In this document: piece by piece, positions 1 through 10,077 of the stretch
How the letters are laid out: every line of letters starts with the position of its first letter
Position numbering within the stretch: the stretch's first letter is position 1
Assembly (NCBI GenBank): GCA_902786545.1
Contig: CADACU010000007.1
Coordinates: 1-52,211, forward strand
Length of the DNA: 52,211 bases
Direction of reading: 5' to 3'
DNA from: an uncultured Anaerovibrio sp.
Lineage (GTDB): Bacteria; Bacillota; Negativicutes; Selenomonadales; Selenomonadaceae
The notes under the pieces: model-generated
What the model was told of the DNA's origin: nothing
Databases searched by the model: none
The model's input: only the letters and a program-made list of their open reading frames with translations
Position numbers and translations under genes: made by a program

Positions 1-810
<810 letters not shown>

Positions 811-826
811 GGAGGTTTACAGTTAA

Positions 827-1183
827 ATGGATGAAAATACTTTTGCTACATTATACAGCTATGCGCCAATTTTGCTGATGGTGCTGTTGTTTTATCTTCT
901 GTTGTATCGTCCACAGAAGAAGCAGCAGAAAAAACAGATGGATATGCTGTCCAGGCTGAAGAAGGGCACCAAAGTGGTTACTCGTGGCGGTATCATGGGT
1001 GTGGTGGATTCCGTAAAGGAAAACACTGTTATGATTGAGGTGGCCAAGGGAGTTGTCATTGAGGTAGCCAAGCCAATGATTGGCACTGACTATGAAACAA
1101 AGGACGAAGTGGAAAAGCAGCAGCAGGAAGCTGTAGAAAAATACAAGGCTGAAAAAGAGGCTGAGGAAGCAGCCAAAAAGTAA
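827..1183 (+). CDS. yajC: Preprotein translocase accessory subunit YajC
   Basis: YajC is a small single-span membrane protein that associates with SecDF and SecYEG. The 118-residue product has one N-terminal hydrophobic segment (about residues 8-26), then the family hallmark RPQKKQQKK, a conserved GTKVVTRGGIMGVV beta-rich core, and a long Lys/Glu-rich charged tail. The start has a strong GAGGAGG site just upstream. It lies 16 bp after tgt and 15 bp before the folate gene, so it is probably cotranscribed with both and with secDF. Confidence 0.95.
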   Translation: MDENTFATLYSYAPILLMVLLFYLLLYRPQKKQQKKQMDMLSRLKKGTKVVTRGGIMGVVDSVKENTVMIEVAKGVVIEVAKPMIGTDYETKDEVEKQQQEAVEKYKAEKEAEEAAKK

Positions 1184-1198
1184 AGGGTAAGGCAAGTT

Positions 1199-1789
1199 AT
1201 GGAAGTATCTGTGAAAGTGTACAAAAGGAGCCTGCGCCGGGAGGCACTGGCTCTTCGGCGGGCAATGAGCCGATATGAGCGGGAAAAGGAAAGCATTGCT
1301 GTGTTCAATCAGCTGAAGGAAATGGACTTTTATAAGTCGGCCAAATGTGTTTTCTGCTATGTATCGGTGGAGGATGAGGTTCACACCGGCAAAATTTTGC
1401 GCAGAGTTTTGGCTGATGGAAAAAAGCTGTGTGTTCCGTATATTCTTGATCCGGATGAGGGGCTTATGTCTGCTGCATGGCTGAAAAGTATCGCTGACCT
1501 TGCTCCGGGAACTTTTGGCATAAACACCGTGCGGGAACGGGATTATCAGGAGGTTCCCCATGATGAAATTGATCTGGTAATAGTTCCCGGTATTGCCTTT
1601 GACCGCAAGGGACACCGTGTGGGGATGGGGCGAGGTTTTTACGACAGATTTCTGAAAAAAGCGCAAAATGCTGACAAGGTGGCTATCGCCTTTGATTGTC
1701 AGATTTTTAATGATTTTGAAGTGGAAAGCTACGATGTTGCCGTAGATTATCTGCTTACAATGAACGGAGCTATCAAGTGCTCTGTTTAA
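1199..1789 (+). CDS. 5-formyltetrahydrofolate cyclo-ligase
   Basis: Catalyses ATP-dependent conversion of 5-formyl-THF to 5,10-methenyl-THF, recycling a storage folate. The 196-residue product matches the family length. Seen: an N-terminal basic segment (YKRSLRREALALRR), the internal CYVSVEDEVHT strand region, LVIVPGIAFDRKGHRVGMGRGFYDRFL, which is the family signature loop for ATP/phosphate, and a C-terminal VAIAFDCQ strand. It sits between yajC and secD with short spacers (15 and 27 bp), which suggests cotranscription but not a Sec role. A GTG at 1214 is an alternative start; the ATG is preferred for distance from the AAGGG-like site. Confidence 0.93.
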   Translation: MEVSVKVYKRSLRREALALRRAMSRYEREKESIAVFNQLKEMDFYKSAKCVFCYVSVEDEVHTGKILRRVLADGKKLCVPYILDPDEGLMSAAWLKSIADLAPGTFGINTVRERDYQEVPHDEIDLVIVPGIAFDRKGHRVGMGRGFYDRFLKKAQNADKVAIAFDCQIFNDFEVESYDVAVDYLLTMNGAIKCSV

Positions 1790-1816
1790 AATAATTTGAA
1801 AGAAGGATGGAAGTAG

Positions 1817-3064
1817 TTGAGAAGGGACAGTTTATTAAAGGTCCTGGCTGCTGTGGCAGTTATTGTCGGTGTGTTCTTTGCTTTTGTATCACCGCTGGCA
1901 CAGTCCATCAGACAGGGTCTTGACCTCCAGGGTGGTACCCATGTGGTCCTCGAAGCCGAGGATACCCCAGAGGCACAGGTAAATGAAGATGCCATGGAAC
2001 GCGTAGTGCGTATCATGGAAAAGCGAGTTAACGAGTTGGGCTTGGCAGAGCCAATAGTTCAGCGGCAGGGCGAACGCCGTATTATTGTTGAGCTGCCAGG
2101 TATCAAGGACCCGGATAAGGCTATTCAGGTTATTGGTAAGACCGCTATGCTGGAATTCAAGAATGACAAAGGTGAAACCGTTCTTACTGGTACTGACTTG
2201 AAGGATGCCCATGAGCAAACTGATGAGAAGGGCCAGCATGTGGTTGCTTTGGAATTCAGTGATGAGGGTGGTCAGAAGTTTGGCGATTTAACCGCTAAAA
2301 ATGTAGGCCGTAATATTGCCATTCTCTTGGATGGTGAGGTTTTAACCAATCCACGGGTAAATGAGCCGATTATGGGTGGCAAGGCAGTTATCACTGGTAA
2401 CAAGACCTTGGAAGAAGCCCACAATTTGGCTATTCTCCTCAGAAGTGGTTCTTTGCCGGTAAAGGTCAACATCATTGAAACTCGTACAGTTGGGCCTTCC
2501 CTTGGTCAGGATTCCAAGGATAAGTCCGTTGTGGCATTTGCTATTGGCTTGGGTGCGGTAGTACTCTTTATGATGTTGTTCTATCGTCTGCCGGGCTTTA
2601 TCGCCGACATCAGCCTGATGGCTTATGTTATTATGTTGCTGTTCAGCCTGAAAATGCTGGATGCAACCCTGACGCTGCCCGGTGTTGCAGGTATTATTTT
2701 GTCCATAGGTATGGCGGTAGATGCCAATGTGCTTATTTTTGAGCATTTCAAGGAAGAATTTTTAACGGGAAAAACCATGCGCCTGTCCATGGAGGCTGGT
2801 TTTGAACGGGCATTTACCACAATTTTTGACTCCAATATAACTACCATTATCGCTTCTGCAGTTTTGTTCTGCTTTGGTACCGGTAGTATCAAGGGCTTTG
2901 CCATTACCTTGGGCCTTGGTGTTGTGCTTTCAATGTTTACAGCTATTACCTTGACCCAGTTTATGATTAAAAATCTGATTGCAGCAAATCTTTTCAAAAA
3001 TCCAAAGATTTATGGTATAAACAAGCTGCCGGAGCAGACTGAGGAGGTGACCAAGCTTGGCTAA
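1817..3064 (+). CDS. secD: Protein translocase subunit SecD
   Basis: Membrane component that uses the proton gradient to help complete protein export. The 415-residue product has an N-terminal membrane segment, the GLDLQGGTHVVLEAE motif at the first periplasmic domain, a second beta-alpha domain (about 110-215), and a C-terminal bundle of five membrane segments including MAVDANVLIFEHFKEE, the SecD signature with the conserved acidic and Asn residues. The start is TTG, supported by AGAAGGATGG 7 bp upstream; no in-frame ATG lies near. It overlaps secF by 8 bp, so the two are translationally coupled. Confidence 0.96.
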   Translation: MRRDSLLKVLAAVAVIVGVFFAFVSPLAQSIRQGLDLQGGTHVVLEAEDTPEAQVNEDAMERVVRIMEKRVNELGLAEPIVQRQGERRIIVELPGIKDPDKAIQVIGKTAMLEFKNDKGETVLTGTDLKDAHEQTDEKGQHVVALEFSDEGGQKFGDLTAKNVGRNIAILLDGEVLTNPRVNEPIMGGKAVITGNKTLEEAHNLAILLRSGSLPVKVNIIETRTVGPSLGQDSKDKSVVAFAIGLGAVVLFMMLFYRLPGFIADISLMAYVIMLLFSLKMLDATLTLPGVAGIILSIGMAVDANVLIFEHFKEEFLTGKTMRLSMEAGFERAFTTIFDSNITTIIASAVLFCFGTGSIKGFAITLGLGVVLSMFTAITLTQFMIKNLIAANLFKNPKIYGINKLPEQTEEVTKLG

Positions 3065-4010
3065 GAAGAACAATGAACCAGAGGTTAAGATTCCTTTCGA
3101 CATAATGCGTCGGTCCAAGATTTGGTTCGCCATTTCCCTGCTGGTTATCATTCCTGGTATTATCAGTATGTTTGTTAATGGATTTAACTTCGGTATTGAT
3201 TTTACCGGTGGTACCATTATGGATATGCGCTTTGAAAAACAGGTTACTCTGGTGGAAATCCGTGATGTATTAAAGGAATATGGCTTGGATAATGCCACCA
3301 TTCAGCTTTCCGGTGAGGCCAGCAATGTTGAGTCCTCTGAAAATGTTATGATTCGTACCGTTGATCTGGAAGAAAATGACCGTAAGGCAATTATGGCCAG
3401 TCTAAAAGAGAAGGTAGGGAATTATACTGTACTTCGTGAGGAGAAAGTAGGCGCTACTATCGGTGGCGAGTTGATAATGGATGCCCTTATGGCAACGGTT
3501 ATTTCCTGGGTATTGATTATTTTCTATGTATCCTATCGCTTTGAGTGGCGCTTTGGCGTGTCCGCGGTATTGGCACTGGTTCACGATATTTTGGTAGTAT
3601 TGAGTATTTTTTCCTTTACCCAGAAGCAGGTGGACAGCTCCTTTGTGGCAGCTATCCTTACTGTGGTAGGTTATTCCATCAATGATACCATCGTAATATT
3701 CGACCGTATTAGAGAGAACTTGAAGCTGCACTTCCGCCGTGGTGGTGATTTGTATGCTTTGGCCAACCGCAGTATATTCCAGACCTTGACCCGTTCTTTG
3801 TATACGGTGTTTACCTGTCTGTTTACCACCTTTGCCCTGTATTGGTTCGGTGGTGACACTACCAAGGATTTTGCCTTTGCATTGATTTGCGGCTTTTTCA
3901 GCGGATGTTATTCTTCCATCTTTATTGCCAGCCCACTGTGGGTTATTATGCGTAATATTGCCGAGAAGGACAAGGCAGCCAGAAAGACTGCTACTCCGGC
4001 TGAGGTTTAA
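3057..4010 (+). CDS. secF: Protein translocase subunit SecF
   Basis: Partner of SecD. The 317-residue product has the N-terminal membrane segment, GFNFGIDFTGGTIMDMRF (the SecF counterpart of the SecD DLQGG motif), a small periplasmic domain, and a five-helix membrane bundle with TVVGYSINDTIVIFDRIREN, the SecF signature. The start is TTG inside the end of secD with GAGGAGGTGA directly upstream. A strong hairpin at 4046-4081 ends the unit. Confidence 0.96.
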   Translation: MAKKNNEPEVKIPFDIMRRSKIWFAISLLVIIPGIISMFVNGFNFGIDFTGGTIMDMRFEKQVTLVEIRDVLKEYGLDNATIQLSGEASNVESSENVMIRTVDLEENDRKAIMASLKEKVGNYTVLREEKVGATIGGELIMDALMATVISWVLIIFYVSYRFEWRFGVSAVLALVHDILVVLSIFSFTQKQVDSSFVAAILTVVGYSINDTIVIFDRIRENLKLHFRRGGDLYALANRSIFQTLTRSLYTVFTCLFTTFALYWFGGDTTKDFAFALICGFFSGCYSSIFIASPLWVIMRNIAEKDKAARKTATPAEV

Positions 4011-4045
4011 TATAAAGGAACAGGCTTGTGGTATAAAATTGCAAA

Positions 4046-4081
4046 GTAAAAGAGCGTTGACTTCGGTCAGCGCTCTTTTAC
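4046..4081. terminator. Bidirectional terminator between secF and lactate permease
   Basis: A 16-bp stem (GTAAAAGAGCGTTGAC with GTCAGCGCTCTTTTAC, one G-T wobble) closed by a TTCG tetraloop. The A-rich 5' edge and T-rich 3' edge let it end transcription on either strand, fitting the convergent genes secF and the permease. Confidence 0.9.
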
Positions 4082-4164
4082 TTAGGATTAGTTAGATAAA
4101 GGGAATATATAATAAGTGACCTATCGGGGTGGTAAACCACTTACTACCTAAATTGATACCGGCT

Positions 4165-5823
4165 CTATATAATGCCGGCAGACATGGCGGCCAGCATTGC
4201 TATGATAAGTATTACATACCATACAATCCAAGGTCCCGCCGCGGCTTTTATCAGTTTACCTTCCGCGCCTATAATGCCTGTAGTGGCACAGACGGCAACG
4301 ATATTATTGATGCAGACGATATTACCAATGGCACCGCCCTGGTTCTGAAGAGCAACGATGATAACCTGTGGTATGTTCAAAATAGTTGCTGTTTCAAACT
4401 GCAGCGGTGTAAACATAATGTTGGATACGGTATTGGAGCCAAACATAAAGGCGCCGATGGTACCAATGACTGGTGCAACATAGAAGTAGTTGGCGCCGGC
4501 CAGATCAGCCATACCTTTTGCCATGGATACCAGCATGGAATCCCAGCCTAACGGATTGGCGTTGGAGTAGCGATATATGTATACCATTGCAAAGCCGAAG
4601 AGCAATGCGATGGTGGCACCGTACAGCTGGTTGTAAGACTTTTTAACGATGCCTTTTACCTGAGTGGCATTCAAGCCATAGAAAGGTATTGAAATCAAAA
4701 CGACTAAAACGAACGGGAACAATCCAGGGTTGTTCAGATACTTCATGGCAAAGCCGGCACCCTCAACACCCATAATATTGTTCATGGAGAAGACGAAGCT
4801 GGTAATAACGCTCTTGAGACCGATCTCCGGGATACGGGTGAGCACCAGCCAAAGTGCGATGAGAAGATAAGGAGTCCAAGCCTTTAAGAGGGACATGGTA
4901 GGCTTATCTTCAGCTGAAGATGTGGAATCCTGTTTCCGTTCAGTACCAGGGAAACGCCAGGTCTCTTTTGGTACCAGAAAGCCTGCCTTGGCTGCCGCCA
5001 GGGTAGCGAATATAGTCACAGCACCGGCACAGATTGATACCAGCTCAGAGCCGATAAATCTGGCAACGATGAGATAAACAACATCAAATACGATAGAAGT
5101 AAACAGTGCGAATGGAAGTACCGGCAAGGAATACTTAAACAAGGATTTTTCTTCACCATACTGTCTGGTGATAAGGGCCAGAACTACCATAATAACGAAG
5201 AAGGTTCCTGCGGCCAGACCGATGGCTGTAGCCCATGATAAATCAAGCTTCCACGCTTCCAGATCCATCACGCCAATGGTAGGGAGGGTATCCTTCAAAA
5301 TTTCAGCAGCAGAGTTGGTTGGTGTACCGGCGGCACCAAAGGAAACCGGCGGAGAGTCCAAAATCAGACAGGAAACTGCGGCAGCCATTGGAGGAAAACC
5401 GAGACCAATCAACAGAGGTGCGCAGATAGCCGGTGGAGTACCAAAACCGGCAGCACCTTCGATAAAGGCTGACAAAGCGTAGCCAACAATGATCATCTGA
5501 ATGCGGGCATCTTCGGAAATGCCATTGAACATAGCTTCGATACGATGCATCGCCCCAGCTTCGTTCAGCATATTCATAAGAAGAATAGCACCAAAGATGA
5601 TTAACAAAGTATCAATGGATCCAAGAAAGCCGGTTATGGTATAAGCGGCTACATGAAGGAAGTCCATCTGCCAATAAAACAGTCCAATCAAGCTGATGGA
5701 CAGCCAGGCTATCGGCAGTACCTTTTTGGCCGGCATATTTACGCCAACTGTCAGAATAATAGTAAGAATAATTGGTATAGCGGCAATGATAGCTAACACA
5801 AACATCATCTCCTTGCATTTCAT
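4165..5823 (-). CDS. lutP: L-lactate permease (LctP/LldP family)
   Basis: A 552-residue polytopic membrane protein of the lactate permease family, which carries lactate (and often glycolate) with protons. Seen: about 13 hydrophobic segments, [22 protein letters not shown] near the N-terminus, [25 protein letters not shown] (the most conserved family segment), and near the C-terminus [15 protein letters not shown] and [21 protein letters not shown]. It is transcribed away from the lactate dehydrogenase genes across a shared AT-rich promoter region, which supports lactate as substrate. The start is uncertain: the only good AAGGAG lies inside this frame about 13 bases after the chosen ATG, so translation may begin a few codons later. 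Confidence 0.93.
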   Translation of the reverse strand: MKCKEMMFVLAIIAAIPIILTIILTVGVNMPAKKVLPIAWLSISLIGLFYWQMDFLHVAAYTITGFLGSIDTLLIIFGAILLMNMLNEAGAMHRIEAMFNGISEDARIQMIIVGYALSAFIEGAAGFGTPPAICAPLLIGLGFPPMAAAVSCLILDSPPVSFGAAGTPTNSAAEILKDTLPTIGVMDLEAWKLDLSWATAIGLAAGTFFVIMVVLALITRQYGEEKSLFKYSLPVLPFALFTSIVFDVVYLIVARFIGSELVSICAGAVTIFATLAAAKAGFLVPKETWRFPGTERKQDSTSSAEDKPTMSLLKAWTPYLLIALWLVLTRIPEIGLKSVITSFVFSMNNIMGVEGAGFAMKYLNNPGLFPFVLVVLISIPFYGLNATQVKGIVKKSYNQLYGATIALLFGFAMVYIYRYSNANPLGWDSMLVSMAKGMADLAGANYFYVAPVIGTIGAFMFGSNTVSNIMFTPLQFETATILNIPQVIIVALQNQGGAIGNIVCINNIVAVCATTGIIGAEGKLIKAAAGPWIVWYVILIIAMLAAMSAGII

Positions 5824-6192
5824 TCATAATATATAATGAAAACATCATATATGCTCATAACGGTTTGGAATGGTTTGATAAATGATGACCTATGAATGAA
5901 TCTCGATTTGTAAGATGATTCTTACCAAAATTTAAAAAAAATAAACATATGTATTAAGATTTATCATAATTATATTTTATTATTTTGTATTAAGCAAGTA
6001 AAAAAATCCAAATTGTCTGAATATTTTTTGTTGATTTAAAATTATTTGCCTTTGATTTTTAATTGTTTATAAGGAATTTTATCATATTGACAGACAATTT
6101 CTCTGCCATTATAATACAAAGTAAGTGGAAATGGTTTGACGATTTTTATTTGATGATTTTATCGGATGAATTTCTCTGAAGGGAGAGTAATT
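5824..6192. promoter_or_regulatory. Divergent promoter region of the lactate genes
   Basis: 369 bp without a gene, very AT-rich, between the permease (minus) and lutC (plus). It holds the lutC promoter (listed separately) and two near-identical copies of GGAATGGTTTGA, one at 5867-5878 close to the permease start and one (GGAAATGGTTTGA) at 6127-6139 just after the predicted lutC transcription start. Paired copies in these positions could be sites for one regulator of both units, but no regulator gene is next to them. I see no clear sigma-70 promoter for the permease strand. Confidence 0.5.
6087..6115 (+). promoter_or_regulatory. Consensus sigma-70 promoter for the lactate dehydrogenase operon
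   Basis: TTGACA at 6087-6092, a 17-bp spacer and TATAAT at 6110-6115: a perfect match in both boxes. Such a strong core promoter normally needs repression, which fits the possible operator at 6127-6139. Confidence 0.9.
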
Positions 6193-6807
6193 ATGGAAAA
6201 GGTGTGTGCAAACTGGCCGGGTGAAGCATTTATCAATGGTCTGGTAGATGCCAAGTACTGGACTGACTTTGAGACAAATGCCACTGCCGCAGCAGCTCAG
6301 GTTTATAAAGTAGCTGATTATGCAGCTGGCGAAGCAAAACTCAAAGAGGTATTAAAAGAGTATGCCCCGAAGGAAATCATTGCTGTTGGTGGCGAGGAAA
6401 ATCCAGCCCTCAAAGGAATTTACTCGAGATTGGGCACCGAAGGGGTGCAGGTCTATACTGAAAAATTCGACATTGCTGAACATGCTGCCAGCGCGGATGT
6501 GGGCATTTCAACAGCCGAATTTGGTGTAGGGGAGTCTGGAAGTCTTGTGGTAGATAACTATTCCTATGAAGCAAGAGTCACCAGCATGCTGCCATTTGTA
6601 AATGTTGTTTTTGTAAATGCTAATTATATGGTAGAAAACATTACAACTGCATGTCAGATTATTGGTAAGGTATTTAAGAAAGGCTATTGCGGATTTGTAA
6701 CTGGCCCTAGCCGTACAGCGGATATTGAGCGGGTATTGAGCCTTGGCGTTCATGGCCCTAACAAGCTCATTGTTATCGCTGTAGAGAATGAAGGGGGGGC
6801 TAACTGA
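6193..6807 (+). CDS. lutC: LUD-domain lactate utilization protein, LutC type
   Basis: Small LUD-domain subunit of the iron-sulfur L-lactate dehydrogenase. The 204-residue product ends in the family segment GPSRTADIERVLSLGVHGP and carries GVGESGSLVV in the middle, as LutC proteins do. The ATG at 6193 is chosen because the ribosome site GAAGGGAG lies just before it; an in-frame ATG 27 bases upstream would place that site inside the gene. The stop overlaps the next start by one base (TGATG), so it is coupled to the LutB-LutA fusion. Known parallel: the two-gene lactate dehydrogenase DVU3032-3033 of Desulfovibrio vulgaris. Confidence 0.9.
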   Translation: MEKVCANWPGEAFINGLVDAKYWTDFETNATAAAAQVYKVADYAAGEAKLKEVLKEYAPKEIIAVGGEENPALKGIYSRLGTEGVQVYTEKFDIAEHAASADVGISTAEFGVGESGSLVVDNYSYEARVTSMLPFVNVVFVNANYMVENITTACQIIGKVFKKGYCGFVTGPSRTADIERVLSLGVHGPNKLIVIAVENEGGAN

Positions 6808-8972
6808 TGGCAGAGCGGAATTTGAAGCAGGAAATAAAGGCGAAACTTAAAGATGACATTATGCAGGATGCACTGTCACGCTTTGCCGATCAGTATCCGG
6901 GTTCCCGTTTGAAATCATACGCTGGTCAGGATATTGAAGAGCTTCGGGAAAATTTACGCTGTATGAAGGCAGATGCCGTTGAGCACATCGATGAGCTGGC
7001 TGACAAGTTCGAAGAAAATGTCAAAGCCCGTGGCGGTGTAGTGTTCAGGGCAAAGGATGGGGATGCGGTAAAGAAATTCCTCATTCAGATTTGTAAGGAA
7101 AATGGTGTGAAGCGGGTTGTAAAATCCAAGTCCATGGCTTCGGAGGAAATACACCTGAATGAGTGCTTCACCGAAAATGATATTCGGGTAAAAGAAACAG
7201 ACCTTGGTGAGTGGATGATTGCCATAGCTGGGCAGAAACCATCCCATATGGTTATGCCGGCTATTCATCTCAACCGCTATCAGTGTGCCGAGATGTTTGA
7301 AAAGGAGCTTCAGGAGGAGGTTCCTGGTGAAGATATCCCATATATGATTCAAAAGGCCCGTCAGACTCTGCGGCAGGAGTTTTTGCAGGCTGATATGGGT
7401 ATAACCGGTGCAAACTTCGGTATTGCGGAAAACGGTGCCATCGGTTTGGTAACCAATGAGGGTAACGCCCGTCTGGTAACCACATTGCCAAGAATCCATG
7501 TGGTGCTTATCGGATACGAAAAGTTGATTCCAAAAACAGAGGATGCAGCGAAAATCTTGCGGCTGTTACCTCGTAATGGTACCTGCCAAAAGATGACCAG
7601 TTATATGACCCTCATTGACGGACCGACACCGGTCATGTACAAGAAGGATGGTCAGTGGGTCGAGGAGAACCGCAAGCAGTATGTGATTTTGCTGGACAAT
7701 GGTCGCCTGGAGACTGCCCATGATCCGGTTATGAAGCAGGTATATCAGTGTGTACGCTGTGCATCCTGTCTGAATGTGTGCCCTATCTGGACTTTGGTAG
7801 GCGGCCATGTTTATGGTCATATTTACTCCGGCGGTATTGGGGCTATTTTGACTGGTCTGTTAAATGGTATAGAAAACTTTAATCAGTTCAGTGATTTGTG
7901 TATTGGCTGTCGGACCTGTACCACGGTATGTCCGGGCAAGATTCCGATTCCTGACCTTATTGACGAACTGAGAAACAGATATGTTAAAAAGCATGGCGTG
8001 CCAACTATGGATAAGTCCTTCTTTGATAATGTACTTAATGACAGAGGATTGTTCCATAAACTGCTTTTGAAGGCTGGTTCCGTTGGACAGGCACCATTCA
8101 AGTCAGGCAAGTTCATCCGTCATTTGCCATTGTTCTTTGCGGGGATGACCAAGGGACGGAGCCTGCCAACTATTGCTGATACGCCGCTGAGAGACCGGAT
8201 GGCCAAGCTGGAAAAGAAAAATCCATCCCATCCTAAGAAAAAGGTTGCCTTCTTCAGCGGCTGTAATACTGACTTTGTATTTGCTGATACCGGTGAAAAT
8301 GTAGTAAAAGTATTGCAGAGCCTGGGCATGGAAGTTGTATATCCGATGGGGCAGAGCTGCTGTGGTAAGCCGATTTTGGGTGTTGGTGACCGGGAAACCG
8401 GTATGAAGGCCGCTAAACGGAATATTGAAGCACTGGAAAGCGTAAATCCGGATGTAATCATTTCCTCCTGCCCAACCTGTGCTGAGACTCTCAGTGAAAC
8501 CTACGAACAGCTCTTTAAGGACGATCCTGAGTGGGGTCCAAGGGCCAAGGCGTTCTGCGCCAAGGTTCGGGAGTTCTCCAGCTTTGTAGCGGAAGAATAC
8601 AAGGCTCAGGGCAAGCTCCTGCCGGCAGCTGGTGGTGAAAAGGTTACTTATCATGACTCCTGCCATATGAAGCGGGGACTGGGGGTATTCGAGGAACCAA
8701 GAGCTCTTCTGAATGCTACGCCTGGCGTTGAGCTGGTTGAAATGAAGAACTGCGATAAATGCTGTGGTATGGCTGGTTCCTTTGGTATGAAGTATTCTGA
8801 GGTTTCCATCCCTATGTTGGAGGAAAAAGTGCAGAATATCAAAGATACCGGGGCCACTACCTGCGTGGTTGCCTGCCCATCCTGTATGATGCAAATTGGC
8901 GGTGGTCTTGATAACCAAAATACAGGAATAAAGGTAAAGCATATTGCAGATGTACTGGCTGAAAAGTTATAA
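6807..8972 (+). CDS. L-lactate dehydrogenase, LutB-LutA fusion (LUD + 2[4Fe-4S] + CCG domains)
   Basis: A 721-residue fusion of the subunits that are separate LutB and LutA in Bacillus. Domains in order: LUD domain (about 1-290; GITGANFGIAENGAIGLVTNEGNARL), a two-cluster ferredoxin domain with C315/C318/C321/C325-P and C365/C368/C371/C375-P, and two cysteine-rich CCG domains of the heterodisulfide-reductase type with C518-C519-G and C652-C653-G. Such proteins oxidise L-lactate to pyruvate and pass electrons through the clusters. Size and layout match DVU3033 of Desulfovibrio. It is coupled to lutC. The stop codon falls at the left edge of an intergenic repeat, so the last codons border repeat DNA. 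Confidence 0.92.
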   Translation: MAERNLKQEIKAKLKDDIMQDALSRFADQYPGSRLKSYAGQDIEELRENLRCMKADAVEHIDELADKFEENVKARGGVVFRAKDGDAVKKFLIQICKENGVKRVVKSKSMASEEIHLNECFTENDIRVKETDLGEWMIAIAGQKPSHMVMPAIHLNRYQCAEMFEKELQEEVPGEDIPYMIQKARQTLRQEFLQADMGITGANFGIAENGAIGLVTNEGNARLVTTLPRIHVVLIGYEKLIPKTEDAAKILRLLPRNGTCQKMTSYMTLIDGPTPVMYKKDGQWVEENRKQYVILLDNGRLETAHDPVMKQVYQCVRCASCLNVCPIWTLVGGHVYGHIYSGGIGAILTGLLNGIENFNQFSDLCIGCRTCTTVCPGKIPIPDLIDELRNRYVKKHGVPTMDKSFFDNVLNDRGLFHKLLLKAGSVGQAPFKSGKFIRHLPLFFAGMTKGRSLPTIADTPLRDRMAKLEKKNPSHPKKKVAFFSGCNTDFVFADTGENVVKVLQSLGMEVVYPMGQSCCGKPILGVGDRETGMKAAKRNIEALESVNPDVIISSCPTCAETLSETYEQLFKDDPEWGPRAKAFCAKVREFSSFVAEEYKAQGKLLPAAGGEKVTYHDSCHMKRGLGVFEEPRALLNATPGVELVEMKNCDKCCGMAGSFGMKYSEVSIPMLEEKVQNIKDTGATTCVVACPSCMMQIGGGLDNQNTGIKVKHIADVLAEKL

Positions 8973-9193
8973 CGAGATATATCTTATACCATCGTTGCGA
9001 CGCGAAGCTAGTCCTGGAAGGAAAACGCTAAAGTGAATATTTTTCCTTTTTCAAAGGAAAAAATTGAACAACTGCGTTATACCGAGATATCTTTTAAACC
9101 ATCGGTGCGACGCGAAGCTAGTCCTGGAAGGAAAACGCGAAAAGGTATATTTTCCCATATATAATGGGAAAATCTGAACAACTGCGTTATAAT
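8966..9193 (+). repeat. Structured intergenic repeat, family 1, two tandem copies
   Basis: Copies at about 8966-9080 and 9076-9193. Each has (i) a first hairpin whose base is AACGA/TCGTT in copy 1 and ACCGA/TCGGT in copy 2, (ii) a shared middle GCGACGCGAAGCTAGTCCTG, (iii) AACGC pairing with GCGTT near the right end, enclosing (iv) a second hairpin of unrelated sequence in each copy (TTTCCTTT/AAAGGAAA; ATTTTCCCAT/ATGGGAAAAT), and (v) the tail GAACAACTGCGTTAT. The outer edges TTATAACG and CGTTATAA are inverted copies. The last copy ends in TATAAT (9188-9193) ahead of etfB. Family and function unknown. Confidence 0.8.
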
Positions 9194-9214
9194 ATATACT
9201 TGTAAGGGGAATTG

Positions 9215-9242
9215 TCCGGGGTAGGGTCGAAGCTGCCCCGGA
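9215..9242 (+). promoter_or_regulatory. 5' leader hairpin of etfB
   Basis: TCCGGGG (9215-9221) pairs with CCCCGGA (9236-9242) across a 14-base loop, 31 bp before the etfB start. There is no T-run, so it is not a standard terminator. It may stabilise or regulate the etf mRNA (inference). Confidence 0.45.
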
Positions 9243-9273
9243 TGATAAATGAAAAGTATGAGGAGGATTATTC

Positions 9274-10065
9274 ATGGAAATTCTGGTGTGTATTAAACAG
9301 GTTCCTGGCTCCAACAAGGTTGAAGTTGATCCTGTTACCGGAGTATTGAAGCGTAATGGTGCAGATAGCAAAATGAATCCATATGATCTGTATGCGCTTG
9401 AATGTGGACTGAAACTGAAAGAGAAGTACGGTGGCCGAGTGAGTGTTATTACCATGGGACCACCACAGGCTCAAGCAATTATAAAGGAAGCGTATTCCAT
9501 GGGGGCAGATGCGGGTGCTATCGTATCTGACCGGGCATTTGGTGGAGCTGATGTATTGGCTACTGCCCATACCCTTGCCCAGGGTATCAAGAAATTTGGC
9601 AAGTTTGATATTATTCTTTGCGGACTCCAGACTACAGATGGTGATACAGCTCAGGTTGGTCCTGAAGTATCCGAGCAGCTGGATATTCCATGCGTATGTA
9701 ATGTAAAAGAGATTAAGGAAGTCGAGGGTGACAGTATACTTGTGGATATGGAAATGGCACAGGATATTGAGCATTTGAAGGTTTCCTTCCCTTGCCTTAT
9801 CACTGTTCAGAAGGATATTGTGCAGCCACGCCTTCCATCCTATTTGAAGAAAAAGGAAACTGAGAACAAGGAAATCGTTATGTATACCTTAAAGGATATG
9901 GATGACCAGAATAAGAACAACTATGGTCTCAACGGTTCTGCAACTCAGGTTCAGCGTATATTCCCACCTACATCCGACAAGGTTCAGGTTACCTGGGATG
10001 ATTCTGCTGATGTATTGGCAGAGAAAATTTACGACGCCATCAAGAGCAGAAAATTGTTAGGATAA
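9274..10065 (+). CDS. etfB: Electron transfer flavoprotein beta subunit (LctB-type)
   Basis: A 263-residue EtfB, the nucleotide-binding partner of EtfA; in bifurcating Etfs this subunit also carries a second FAD and binds NAD(H). Seen: MEILVCIKQVPG start, KMNPYDLYALE, and GLQTTDGDTAQVGPEVSEQL, the EtfB signature. A strong AGGAGG precedes the ATG. It is followed 12 bp later by a ferredoxin-tailed EtfA and an overlapping FAD dehydrogenase, the gene order lctB-lctC-lctD of Acetobacterium woodii, where the complex drives lactate oxidation with NAD by consuming reduced ferredoxin. That role is inferred here from gene order and domain match. Confidence 0.93.
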   Translation: MEILVCIKQVPGSNKVEVDPVTGVLKRNGADSKMNPYDLYALECGLKLKEKYGGRVSVITMGPPQAQAIIKEAYSMGADAGAIVSDRAFGGADVLATAHTLAQGIKKFGKFDIILCGLQTTDGDTAQVGPEVSEQLDIPCVCNVKEIKEVEGDSILVDMEMAQDIEHLKVSFPCLITVQKDIVQPRLPSYLKKKETENKEIVMYTLKDMDDQNKNNYGLNGSATQVQRIFPPTSDKVQVTWDDSADVLAEKIYDAIKSRKLLG

Positions 10066-10077
10066 GGGGGATTAACG

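Noticed and set aside
8966-9193. Tandem repeats as a CRISPR array
   Set aside because: Units are over 80 bp with internal hairpins and no regular spacers, and no cas genes are present.
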